A DNA stretch of 64,000 nt. Origin: Sphaerisporangium rhizosphaerae (GTDB lineage Bacteria; Actinomycetota; Actinomycetes; Streptosporangiales; Streptosporangiaceae). The notes beneath the pieces are model-generated. The model made no database searches. It was not told the origin of the DNA and saw only the letters and a list, made by a program, of their open reading frames with translations. The stretch spans positions 1 through 64,000 of the forward strand of contig NZ_JBHTCG010000022.1 in assembly GCF_042665155.1 (NCBI RefSeq), given 5' to 3'. Below, one piece after another: positions 51,857 to 59,485 of the stretch (positions are counted from its first letter, which is position 1; every line of letters starts with the position of its first letter). Both the position numbers and the translations under genes were made by a program.

Positions 51857-52668
51857 TGGAGCAGCCGATGGACGCGCGGCCCGGCGGCGAGCAGGTGCTC
51901 TACGCCGTCGAGCAGGGCGTCGCGACGATCACGCTCAACCGTCCCGACGCGATGAACGCCCTGACCATCGTGATGAAGGCGGCCCTGCTCGAAGCGCTCG
52001 AACGCGCGCGGGACGAGGCGGACGTGCGCGCCGTGCTGCTCACCGGCGCCGGGCGCGGGTTCTGCGCCGGCCAGGATCTGCGCGAGCACGCCGAGAACCT
52101 CGCGGCCGGGGCCGGTCTGGACGACACCGTCCGCGCTCACTACAACCCGATCGTCCTGGCGATCACCGGCATGGGCAAGCCGGTGGTGGCCGCGGTGAAC
52201 GGCTACGCCGCGGGCGCGGGCGTGTCGCTGGCGCTGGCGTGCGACTTCAGGGTCGCGGCCGAGAACGCCCGTTTCGCGATGGCCTTCAGCGCCATCGCCC
52301 TCGCCCCCGACTCCGGCGCCTCGTGGACCCTTCCTCGTCTGGTCGGAGCGGCCAAGGCGCGCGAGCTGCTGATGCTGGGCGACCCCGTGGACGCCGCCGA
52401 GGCGGCGCGGCTCGGCATGGTGACCTCGGTCGTGCCGGCCGAGGAGCTGGCGCGGAGCGCCCGTGACCTGGCCGTGCGCCTCGCGCAGGGCCCCACGCTC
52501 GCGTACGGCGCCATCAAGCAGGCCCTGGACTTCTCCGCGGCGCAGCCCCTGGAGGACGCCCTTTCGATGGAGGCCGACCTGCAGGACGCCTGCGCCAAGA
52601 CCGAGGACCACCACAGCGCCACCCGCGCGTTCCTCGCCAAGCAGCGGCCCGTCTACGAGGGCCGCTGA
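51856..52668 (+). CDS. Enoyl-CoA hydratase/isomerase family protein, PaaG-like
   Basis: A crotonase-fold enzyme of 270 residues. The oxyanion-hole segments are GRGFCAGQDL and NGYAAGAG, and Asp follows in APDSG at the position used by isomerases such as PaaG (1,2-epoxyphenylacetyl-CoA isomerase). AAAGGAG 7-8 nt upstream supports the ATG, which overlaps the paaX stop by one base. Pairing with PaaX suggests aromatic acid degradation, but the paaABCDE ring-epoxidising genes are not in the window. Confidence 0.85.
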   Translation: MEQPMDARPGGEQVLYAVEQGVATITLNRPDAMNALTIVMKAALLEALERARDEADVRAVLLTGAGRGFCAGQDLREHAENLAAGAGLDDTVRAHYNPIVLAITGMGKPVVAAVNGYAAGAGVSLALACDFRVAAENARFAMAFSAIALAPDSGASWTLPRLVGAAKARELLMLGDPVDAAEAARLGMVTSVVPAEELARSARDLAVRLAQGPTLAYGAIKQALDFSAAQPLEDALSMEADLQDACAKTEDHHSATRAFLAKQRPVYEGR

Positions 52669-52682
52669 CGCCCCCGCCGTTC

Positions 52683-53240
52683 TCAGGCGATGCCGTCGCG
52701 CACCCAGCAGTCGGCGACGTGGTCGTTGACCAGGCCGATGGCCTGCATCAGCGCGTAGGCCGTGGTCGGGCCGATGAAGCGCAGGCCGTGGCGCTTGAGC
52801 TCCTTGGCCAGGGCCGTGGAGCCGGGCGTGGTCGGCCGCAGGTCGGCGAGGGTGCGCGGCGCGGGCGAGGAGGGGTCGGCGTAGCGCCATACCAGCTCGG
52901 AGACCCCGCCGGGGATCGCGGCGGCGGCGCGGGCGTTGGCGATCGCCGCCTCGATCTTGGCCCGGTTGCGGATGATGCCCGCGTCGGCGAGCAGCCGCTC
53001 CACGTCGGCCTCGCCGAACGCGGCGACCGCCTCGATGGAGAACCCGGAGAACGCCTTGCGGAAGTTCTCGCGTTTGCGCAGGATCGTCAGCCACGACAGG
53101 CCCGACTGGAAGCCTTCGAGCGTCAGCCGCTCGAACACCAGGTCATCACCGCGGACCGGCCGGCCCCATTCATCGTCGTGGTAGGAGATGTAGTCAGGAG
53201 CGCTGGTCGCCCAGCCGCATCTGATGAGCTCAGGTTCCAC
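52683..53240 (-). CDS. tag: DNA-3-methyladenine glycosylase I
   Basis: A base-excision repair glycosylase of 185 residues removing N3-methyladenine. Zinc ligands typical of TagI are present: C8 (RCGW), H21 (YHDDEWG) and the C-terminal NDHVADC pair, plus the substrate-binding FxxLTLEGFQSGLSW region. The GTG start lies 8 nt after TAACCT (53249-53254), inside the upstream DivIVA-like gene, which it overlaps by 11 bp. It may therefore be both coupled and separately transcribed. Confidence 0.94.
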   Translation of the reverse strand: MEPELIRCGWATSAPDYISYHDDEWGRPVRGDDLVFERLTLEGFQSGLSWLTILRKRENFRKAFSGFSIEAVAAFGEADVERLLADAGIIRNRAKIEAAIANARAAAAIPGGVSELVWRYADPSSPAPRTLADLRPTTPGSTALAKELKRHGLRFIGPTTAYALMQAIGLVNDHVADCWVRDGIA

Positions 53241-54051
53241 GAACGTCGAGGTTACCGCTCTGGCCGGTGGACTCGGGGCGGTCGTCCGACGCGGCGGTGT
53301 CGCCGCCTGGGGCGCCGTGCCCTGCGGGCGGTTCGCCGTCCGGCTCGGGCGCGGAGGCGCCGGCGTCCCGCGGCGCCTCCGGCGCGGGCGGCCGGTGGTG
53401 CTTCGAGCCCGGCTCGGGGTCCGGCGAGCGCCTGCTCAGCCCCGAGGCGGTCCCCTCCTCCGCCGGCCGCTCGTCCAGCGGGCGGGCCGTCAGGCCCGAG
53501 AAGGTCCTCGGCGGCGCGGGATACTCCTCCGGCATGGCGATGGGCTCCGACGTCGCGATCACCCGGGGCCCCGTGGCGCCGTCGTACCGCGACGGGCCCT
53601 CCGGCCCGGAGGACAGCGTCTCGGCCTCGCCGAGGGGGTGCGGCGCGGCGGCCAGCCCCTGGCCCTTCCTGACCGGCCCCGGTTCGGGGGCGGGCGCCCA
53701 GGACGGCCGCGTCTGCGCCTCCTGACGGGCCTGGACGCGCCCCGCCAGCAGTTCGGCGACGCGCTGCTCCAGCACGGCGATGTGGGTGTCACGCTCGCCG
53801 ATGGCCACCGCGGCCCGCTGCAGCGTCTCGTCCACCGTCTGTGTGTGGTAGCCGACCAGGCTCATCGGCAGCCGCAGCGCCATGAAGTCGACGGCCGTGA
53901 GCTGCCGCGGGGTGGGCAGTTCCAGAGGCGGGACGTCGGGGGCGAACTCCGTCAGCTCGCCGCCGCGCCCTTGCGAGACGATGACCACGCAGTACAGCAC
54001 GGCGATCGCGGCGACAGCGAGAAGGACCAGCACATACGAATCGTGCCACAT
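53230..54051 (-). CDS. DivIVA-domain membrane protein
   Basis: A 273-residue protein with an N-terminal transmembrane helix (about 6-26), a short DivIVA-like motif with coiled coil (about 52-105; LPMSLVGYHTQTVDETLQRAA...AVLEQRVAELL) and a long Pro/Ala/Glu-rich disordered tail. Such proteins localise to curved or growing membrane. ATG 54049-54051 (AAAGG 5 nt upstream) is preferred over a start at 54093. It overlaps tag by 11 bp; a DivIVA-like gene also precedes tag in mycobacteria. Confidence 0.8.
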   Translation of the reverse strand: MWHDSYVLVLLAVAAIAVLYCVVIVSQGRGGELTEFAPDVPPLELPTPRQLTAVDFMALRLPMSLVGYHTQTVDETLQRAAVAIGERDTHIAVLEQRVAELLAGRVQARQEAQTRPSWAPAPEPGPVRKGQGLAAAPHPLGEAETLSSGPEGPSRYDGATGPRVIATSEPIAMPEEYPAPPRTFSGLTARPLDERPAEEGTASGLSRRSPDPEPGSKHHRPPAPEAPRDAGASAPEPDGEPPAGHGAPGGDTAASDDRPESTGQSGNLDVRGT

Positions 54052-54147
54052 GGGTGCCTTTGAGCGCGCCTTGTTGATCCCGTACGCCGCCACGCATCAG
54101 CGGAGGGGCCGCTCGGAGCGGCCCGCCGGGTGAGGCGACCGGCATGG

Positions 54148-54175
54148 GGCACCGGTATGGCGGCACCGGTATGGC
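54148..54175 (+). repeat. Perfect 14-bp tandem duplication before the 54188 gene
   Basis: GGCACCGGTATGGC occurs twice without a gap, ending 12 nt before the ATG. It lies where a promoter or operator is expected. Confidence 0.6.
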
Positions 54176-54187
54176 AGCATCGGTCGC

Positions 54188-54472
54188 ATGACGCCCGTGC
54201 TCGTGACCGGCCCCAACCGCCCGCTCGACCCCTCCTGGACGGTGGCCCGGTCGGCCGCCGAGGTCGAGCGGCTCGCCGGCGCCGGGCGCACCGTCGTGGT
54301 GACCCTGTCGGGCGACGAGACCGCCCAGCTCGCCGCGGCGGCGGTGTTCGCCTGGCTGGGGGCCCGCGTCTTCCGCACCGATCACCAGGAGCAGGTGCGG
54401 CGCGCGGTCGACATGACCGAGTCGCTCGCCGGCAGGCGCCCCCCGGCCCTGGCCCGCCGCGGCCTCGCCTGA
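54188..54472 (+). CDS. Small protein resembling the C-terminal end of dihydropteroate synthase
   Basis: A 94-residue protein. Its second half (VFAWLGARVF ... VDMTESLAGRRPPALARRGLA) resembles the last strand-helix unit of actinobacterial FolP2-type proteins, whereas the pterin- and pABA-binding parts are absent. It occupies the position of folP2/gpgS in the mycobacterial block, between a LOG gene and the DivIVA/tag pair. It could be a remnant or an exapted stand-alone domain. No clear ribosome-binding site. The resemblance is from memory of the family and needs alignment. Confidence 0.6.
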   Translation: MTPVLVTGPNRPLDPSWTVARSAAEVERLAGAGRTVVVTLSGDETAQLAAAAVFAWLGARVFRTDHQEQVRRAVDMTESLAGRRPPALARRGLA

Positions 54473-54484
54473 ACGGGGGGCCGG

Positions 54485-55078
54485 TCAGCCGGTGGCCGAC
54501 TCGCCGATCTCGTCGGGGTGGGGGGTGAGGGGCAGCGCGGGCTTCTCCAGGTGTTCCAGGGCCTCGGTGACCGTCGTGGTCCAGGAGATGGCGTCGAAGA
54601 CGTTCGGGCGGGTGAACCCCTGCTCGTACATGCCGTCGACCAGGCGGCGCAGCGGCTCGTACAGGCCCCACGGGTCCAGGATGACCAGCGGCTTGTCGTG
54701 CAGGCCGAGCACGCGCGCGGTCCAGATCTCGAAGAGCTCCTCCAGCGTGCCGATGCCGCCGGGCAGCACCAGGAACGCCTCCGAGCGCGCGTCCATGGTC
54801 CCCTTGCGTTCCCGCATGTCGCCCGTGATGATCAGCTCGTCGGAGTCGGTGTCGGCGATCTCCAGGTCCACCAGCGCCTGGGGCATCACGCCCACCGTGC
54901 GCCCGCCGGCCCGGCGGGCGGCGCCGGCGATCGCGCCCATGCACGACACCGTGGCTCCGCCGCTGACAAGGGTGTGCCCCCTGCGGGCCAGCTCGGTCCC
55001 GACCTCCTCCGCGAGGTCGAGGTACTTCTGATCGATCTTCTGGCTGGACGCGCAGAACACACAAATCGCCATCGCCAC
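54485..55078 (-). CDS. LOG-family nucleotide 5'-monophosphate phosphoribohydrolase (TIGR00730 type)
   Basis: A 197-residue Rossmann-like enzyme. Family members hydrolyse cytokinin riboside monophosphates and other nucleotides to free base and ribose phosphate. Motifs are VFCASS at the N terminus, SGG and the signature PGGIGTLEE at about residues 105-115. The GTG start lies 6 nt after TAAGGT (55085-55090), which also resembles a ribosome-binding site. It is the orthologue by position of mycobacterial Rv1205. Confidence 0.9.
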   Translation of the reverse strand: MAMAICVFCASSQKIDQKYLDLAEEVGTELARRGHTLVSGGATVSCMGAIAGAARRAGGRTVGVMPQALVDLEIADTDSDELIITGDMRERKGTMDARSEAFLVLPGGIGTLEELFEIWTARVLGLHDKPLVILDPWGLYEPLRRLVDGMYEQGFTRPNVFDAISWTTTVTEALEHLEKPALPLTPHPDEIGESATG

Positions 55079-55084
55079 GGCGTC

Positions 55085-55090
55085 ACCTTA
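55085..55090 (-). promoter_or_regulatory. TANNNT box before the first LOG gene
   Basis: TAAGGT on the minus strand, 6 nt from the GTG at 55078. Confidence 0.35.
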
Positions 55091-55357
55091 CATCGCGCCC
55101 CCTTCTCGGTCGGATGGGTCGAGGTGGTGGTTGGGCGGAGCAAATACGAGCCGGAACGCGCAGTCAAGGCCCCAGGGCGTCGCGCGCGACGGCCGGCGAA
55201 CGTGGCGGAGGGACTCATCTGCCGTTATGGCGGCCACCGCACCCGGCTTCGCCAGGGCGGTGATGAAAGTTACACCCCGATGTCGTTCCCCGGCCCGACG
55301 CGACCGCAATTTTCAGACCGCTATGACCGAGGTCAGAGCCCATATGCGAACTTCAGG

Positions 55358-55410
55358 GAAACCGAAAGTTTCGCGATGGCCTTGACTTGTTTCGGCCAGG
55401 TTTCCAGACT
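55358..55410 (+). promoter_or_regulatory. Xylanase promoter with CGAAA-type operator
   Basis: Palindrome CGAAAGTTTCG (55363-55373) sits just upstream of -35 TTGACT (55382-55387), 17 bp, -10 CAGACT (55405-55410). A further TTTCGG (55390-55395) and GGAAACC/GGTTTCC arms flank it. CGAAA-N-TTTCG boxes are known from actinomycete xylanase promoters and imply repression relieved by xylo-oligosaccharides. Confidence 0.6.
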
Positions 55411-55586
55411 GACTCCCCGAGGCGGCCTCCTCCTGCCAGCTCGGTGGTGCTGCGACGAGGGACGCCGTCCGCGACGCCTCGGTGGTGTGCGTTCCGGCGA
55501 CGGGACGCGGCGTCGATCCCGCCGGCCATGCCGCTCACGCGGCTTCCCCGCTTCTTCCTGATTCAGTAACTCATGGAGGTTCAGGC

Positions 55587-57095
55587 ATGGGCACAAACGC
55601 CCTACCCCCCACCGGAACCAAGCGACCGCTCAAGGGGCTTCGGGTCGCGCTCGCCGGCGCTCTCGGCGTGCTCGGCACGGTCGCGGCGCTGACGTTGCCG
55701 GGCCCGGCCGACGCCGCCGCGAGCACGCTGGGTGCGGCGGCGGCGCAGAGCGGGCGGTACTTCGGTACGGCCATCGCCTCGGGCAAGCTGGGTGACTCGG
55801 CGTACACCACCATCGCGAACCGTGAGTTCAACATGGTGACGGCCGAGAACGAGATGAAGATCGACGCGACCGAGCCCAACCAGAACCAGTTCAACTTCAG
55901 CGCCGGTGACCGGGTCTACAACTGGGCCGTGCAGAACGGCAAGCGGGTGCGCGGCCACACGCTGGCCTGGCACAACCAGCAGCCGGGCTGGATGCAGGGC
56001 ATGTCGGGCAGCAACCTGCGCAATGCGATGATCAACCACATCAACGGCGTGATGGGCCACTACAAGGGCAAGATCGCCTACTGGGACGTCGTCAACGAGG
56101 CCTTCGCCGACGGCAACTCCGGCGGGCGGCGCAGCTCCAACCTGCAGTCGACCGGCAACGACTGGATCGAGGTGGCCTTCCGCACCGCGCGCGCCGCCGA
56201 CCCGGCCGCCAAGCTCTGCTACAACGACTACAACATCGACAACTGGTCCTGGGCCAAGACGCAGGGCGTCTACAACATGGTCCGCGACTTCAAGTCGCGC
56301 GGCGTGCCGATCGACTGCGTGGGTCTGCAGTCGCACTTCAACGGCAACAGCCCTTACAACAGCAACTACCGCACCACGATCTCCAGCTTCGCCGCCCTCG
56401 GCGTGGACGTGGCGATCACCGAGCTGGACATCCAGGGCGGCTCGGCCAGCACCTACCAGTCGGTGACCAACGACTGCCTGGCGGTGTCCCGCTGCGTCGG
56501 CATCACCGTGTGGGGTGTTCGTGACACCGACTCCTGGCTCGGCTCCGGCGCCACCGCGCTGCTGTTCGACGGCAACGGCAACAAGAAGCAGGCCTACACC
56601 TCGGTCCTCAACGCCCTCAACTCGGCCACTCCCAACCCCACCCCGACGCCCACGGTGACGCCCACGGTGACGCCGACCGCGACGCCCACTCCCACCGGAC
56701 CTGGCGGCGGCGGCAACGGCGCGATCAGGGGCGTGGCCTCCGGGCGGTGTGTGGACGTGCCCAACGCCTCCACCACCGACGGCACCGCGGTCCAGCTGTG
56801 GGACTGCAACGGCCAGAGCAACCAGACCTGGACCTCCACCTCGGCCGGCGAGATCAAGGTTTACGGCAACAAGTGCCTGGACGCCGGCGGCAGCGGCAAC
56901 GGCGCCAAGATCCAGATCTACTCCTGCCACGGCGGCGCCAACCAGCAGTGGCGCGTCAACTCCGACGGCTCCATCACCGGCGTGCAGTCCGGACTGTGCC
57001 TGGACGCCACCGGACAGGGCACCGCCAACGGCACCACCATCCAGCTCTACACCTGCCACGGCGGCAACAACCAGAAGTGGACCTGGAACAGCTGA
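55587..57095 (+). CDS. Secreted endo-1,4-beta-xylanase, GH10 with CBM13 (ricin-B-type) module
   Basis: An extracellular xylanase of 502 residues. Signal peptide (about 1-45, ending AADA-type), then a GH10 barrel with acid/base Glu171 in VVNEAF and nucleophile Glu279 in AITELD. A Pro/Thr linker (TPNPTPTPTVTP...) and a CBM13 trefoil with three QxW repeats (NQTW, NQQW, NQKW) and paired Cys (about 375-502) follow. GGAGG 7-8 nt upstream supports the ATG. It is monocistronic with a strong terminator. It lies between two LOG genes, out of keeping with the otherwise conserved housekeeping block. Confidence 0.96.
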   Translation: MGTNALPPTGTKRPLKGLRVALAGALGVLGTVAALTLPGPADAAASTLGAAAAQSGRYFGTAIASGKLGDSAYTTIANREFNMVTAENEMKIDATEPNQNQFNFSAGDRVYNWAVQNGKRVRGHTLAWHNQQPGWMQGMSGSNLRNAMINHINGVMGHYKGKIAYWDVVNEAFADGNSGGRRSSNLQSTGNDWIEVAFRTARAADPAAKLCYNDYNIDNWSWAKTQGVYNMVRDFKSRGVPIDCVGLQSHFNGNSPYNSNYRTTISSFAALGVDVAITELDIQGGSASTYQSVTNDCLAVSRCVGITVWGVRDTDSWLGSGATALLFDGNGNKKQAYTSVLNALNSATPNPTPTPTVTPTVTPTATPTPTGPGGGGNGAIRGVASGRCVDVPNASTTDGTAVQLWDCNGQSNQTWTSTSAGEIKVYGNKCLDAGGSGNGAKIQIYSCHGGANQQWRVNSDGSITGVQSGLCLDATGQGTANGTTIQLYTCHGGNNQKWTWNS

Positions 57096-57259
57096 CCCCC
57101 GCCGCGACGACAGGGCGCTGACGACCGGTTCGCCGGCCTCTGTCCGATCCAGGTGAGGAACGTCTCCGGTGCGGCCGACCCGCCGCACCGCGGACGGCCG
57201 GACCACCGGCCCGCCGATCGACCGCGGGCACCGTGAGGATCGGCCGTCCGGCACGAACC

Positions 57260-57303
57260 CCCACGCCACCGAGCCTCCCTCGTCAGGGGCTCGGTGGCGT
57301 GGG
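57260..57303. terminator. Bidirectional terminator between the xylanase and second LOG genes
   Basis: A 16-bp perfect stem CCCACGCCACCGAGCC (57260-57275) and its complement (57288-57303), with extra CCCT/AGGG pairing in the loop, followed by TTT. Confidence 0.8.
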
Positions 57304-57328
57304 TTTCGCGTCGGGACCCGCCATGCGC

Positions 57329-58090
57329 TCAGGGCTCCTGACGGGCGCCGTTGCGCTCGCGGTCGGACTCGACGATGATGCGCACGGCCTCGTCCACGTC
57401 GTCGGTGACCTGGATCAGGTTGACGTCCTCTGGGGAGATCTTGCCGGTCTTCACCAGGGTGCCGCGGATCCAGTCGAGCAGCCCGCCCCAGAACTCGCCG
57501 CCCATCAGGATGACCGGGAACGAGGTGACCTTGCGGGTCTGCACCAGCGTCAGCGCCTCGAACAGCTCGTCCAGCGTGCCGAACCCGCCGGGCAGCGCCA
57601 CGAACCCGCAGGCGTACTTGACGAACATCGTCTTGCGCACGAAGAAGTAGCGGAACTCGATGCCGAGGTCCACGTAGTCGTTCAGCTTCTGCTCGAAGGG
57701 CAGCTCGATGCCGAGGCCCACCGAGATGCCGCCCGCCTGGCGCGCCCCCTTGTTGGCGGCCTCCATGATGCCGGGCCCGCCGCCGGTGATGACGGCGTAG
57801 CCGGCCTCCGCCAGCGCCTGGCCGAGTCTCTCGCCCATGGCGTAGTCGGCGTCGTCGGCATGGGTGCGCGCCGAGCCGAACACGGTTACGGCGGGCGGCA
57901 GCTCGCCGAGCTGCCCGAAGCCCTCGACGAACTCGGCCTGGATGCGCAGCACCCGCCAGGGGTCCATGTGCAGCCACTCGGTCGAGCCGCGCCGGTCCAG
58001 CAGCCTCTCGTCGTAGGTGGAGTCGGGCAGGAACTTCCCCCGGACGAGGGAGGGGCCCTGACGGCGCTCCTCGCGTGATGCTTTGCTCAT
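57329..58090 (-). CDS. Second LOG-family protein (long form)
   Basis: A 253-residue LOG/TIGR00730 paralogue with an N-terminal extension (RRGSTEWLHMDPWRVLRIQAEFVEGF). Core motifs are VFGSARTH, GGGPGIMEAANKGA and PGGFGTLDELFE, the nucleotide and active-site signature. The ATG at 58090 lies 7 nt after TAGCGT (58098-58103); a frame extending to 58285 crosses the structured intergenic region and is rejected. Nucleotide phosphoribohydrolase activity is likely; the biological role is unclear. Confidence 0.9.
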   Translation of the reverse strand: MSKASREERRQGPSLVRGKFLPDSTYDERLLDRRGSTEWLHMDPWRVLRIQAEFVEGFGQLGELPPAVTVFGSARTHADDADYAMGERLGQALAEAGYAVITGGGPGIMEAANKGARQAGGISVGLGIELPFEQKLNDYVDLGIEFRYFFVRKTMFVKYACGFVALPGGFGTLDELFEALTLVQTRKVTSFPVILMGGEFWGGLLDWIRGTLVKTGKISPEDVNLIQVTDDVDEAVRIIVESDRERNGARQEP

Positions 58091-58097
58091 GCCGATC

Positions 58098-58103
58098 ACG
58101 CTA
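58098..58103 (-). promoter_or_regulatory. TANNNT box before the second LOG gene
   Basis: TAGCGT on the minus strand, 7 nt from the ATG at 58090. Confidence 0.35.
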
Positions 58104-58177
58104 ACCGCCCGCTGGAGTGCGCAAGCCGTACCGGAACGGGACGTCCCGCCGGGGCCGTAAAGAATCTTGAAAAATCT

Positions 58178-58293
58178 GTCCCGAGCAGCGGAACCGATTC
58201 TTCGCGAGGCCACGTCTAAGAGCCGAGGGTGCTGCTCGGGACTGAAAGTGGCTTTCCCCGCCAAATGGCCGGCGAGGAAAGCCACTTTCTTTT
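58178..58293 (+). ncRNA. Candidate structured small RNA (two hairpins plus T-run)
   Basis: Hairpin 1 has a perfect 12-bp stem GTCCCGAGCAGC (58178-58189) / GCTGCTCGGGAC (58231-58242) closing a 41-nt loop. One nucleotide later hairpin 2 has a perfect 14-bp stem GAAAGTGGCTTTCC (58244-58257) / GGAAAGCCACTTTC (58276-58289), followed by TCTTTTG, a good intrinsic terminator on the plus strand. On the minus strand hairpin 1 is followed by AGATTTTTC, so dapE-strand transcripts could also end here. No ORF explains the structure. It does not show the six-C loops of 6C RNA. Strand and function are inferred. Confidence 0.45.
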
Positions 58294-58396
58294 GTGCCCA
58301 CAGCCGGCGTTGATCGGCGCGACGCCCCGGCGAGCGATTCGCGCGCTCGCCCTTCCAGGCCGGGCCCGCGCCGCCCGTCCAGGACGCACAGGATGC

Positions 58397-59485
58397 TCAG
58401 GACGCCGCGTCGCCCAGCCAGGCGGTCATCCTGCGCTCGCAGTCGGCGATCATCTCCAGCGAGACGTACTCCCCCTGCTGGTGGGCGAGGTTCGGGTCGC
58501 CGGGGCCGTAGTTGACCGCCGGGACGCCGAGCTCGGAGAAGCGCGCGACGTCGGTCCAGCCGAGTTTGGCCCGGGGAGTGCCGCCGATGGCGCCGGCGAA
58601 CGCCGCGGCCACCGGGTGGGTCAGCCCGGGACGCGCGCCGGGCGACCCGTCGGTGAAACGCACCTCATACCCCTCGAAGACCTCGCGCACGTGCTCCTCG
58701 GCCTGCTCCATCGAGCGGTCGGGGGCGAAGCGGTAGTTCACCGTCACCACGCACTCGTCGGGGATGACGTTGCCCGCGACGCCCCCGGCGATGCCGACGG
58801 CGTTCAGGCCCTCGTGGTAGGCCAGGCCGTCCACGACCGGCTCGCGGGCCTGGTAGGCGTTCAGGCGGGCCAGGACGGGCTCGGCGCCGTGCACGGCGTT
58901 CACCCCGTACCAGGAGCGGGCGCTGTGGGAGCGCCGGCCCTGGACGGTCACCTGGGCTCGCAGGGTGCCCTGGCAGCCGCCCTCGATCTCGCCGCTGGTG
59001 GGCTCCATGAGCACGGCGAAGTCGCCGGCCAGCAGCTCGGGACGGGTGCGGGCCAGGCGCGTCAGGCCGTTGCGCGCGGCCTCGACCTCCTCGCAGTCGT
59101 AGAAGACGTAGGTCACGTCCCTGGCCGGCGCGGGCACCCCGGCGGCGAGCTTGAGCGCCACGGCGACGCCGCTCTTCATGTCCGAGGTGCCGCACCCGTA
59201 CAGCAGGTCACCCTCGACCCGGGAGGGCAGGTTGCCCGCGAGCGGCACGGTGTCGATGTGCCCGGCGATCACCACCCGCTCGGCGCGCCCGAGCTCGGTG
59301 CGGGCCACCACGGCCTCGCCGTCGCGGACGACGGTGAGATGCGGCAGCGGCGCGAGCGCGGCCTCGATGGCGTCCGCGAGGGCCTTCTCGCCTCCGCTGA
59401 CCGACTCGGCGTCGACGAGCGCCGCGGTCAGCGCCCGCACGTCCCCCGCCAGGTCGAGCGGCGGGACCTCAGGCATTGACGCCAT
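58397..59485 (-). CDS. dapE: Succinyl-diaminopimelate desuccinylase
   Basis: An M20-family zinc hydrolase of 362 residues that releases LL-diaminopimelate from its N-succinyl form in the succinylase branch of lysine/peptidoglycan-precursor synthesis. Metal and catalytic residues: His in AGHIDTVP, Asp in GTSDMKSG, Glu-Glu in YDCEEVEAARNG. The start is ATG 59485 (17-bp overlap with dapD) or ATG 59476 (8-bp overlap); neither has a ribosome-binding site, which fits translational coupling to dapD. Confidence 0.93.
   Translation of the reverse strand: MASMPEVPPLDLAGDVRALTAALVDAESVSGGEKALADAIEAALAPLPHLTVVRDGEAVVARTELGRAERVVIAGHIDTVPLAGNLPSRVEGDLLYGCGTSDMKSGVAVALKLAAGVPAPARDVTYVFYDCEEVEAARNGLTRLARTRPELLAGDFAVLMEPTSGEIEGGCQGTLRAQVTVQGRRSHSARSWYGVNAVHGAEPVLARLNAYQAREPVVDGLAYHEGLNAVGIAGGVAGNVIPDECVVTVNYRFAPDRSMEQAEEHVREVFEGYEVRFTDGSPGARPGLTHPVAAAFAGAIGGTPRAKLGWTDVARFSELGVPAVNYGPGDPNLAHQQGEYVSLEMIADCERRMTAWLGDAAS

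Larger units (their letters stand above)
55079..55586 (+). other. 508-bp intergenic region with the xylanase promoter
   Basis: The first 100 bp hold the TAAGGT box of the LOG gene. From 55358 to 55410 lie CGAAA boxes and a promoter (listed separately). The rest, including a ~170-nt xylanase leader, shows no convincing gene. Confidence 0.5.
58091..58396. other. 306-bp intergenic region with strong RNA-like secondary structure
   Basis: Contents: the TAGCGT box of the LOG gene, a 12-bp palindrome CGGGACGTCCCG (58137-58148), a two-hairpin candidate small RNA (58178-58293), then about 100 bp of G+C-rich sequence before the dapE stop in which I see nothing. Confidence 0.6.

Noticed and set aside
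55602..57977. 791-codon minus-strand frame
   Set aside because: Antisense to the xylanase and merging into a wrong frame of the LOG gene.
58178..58293. 6C RNA or 6S-like RNA
   Set aside because: Neither hairpin loop carries the run of six C, and there is no single long rod with a central bubble.
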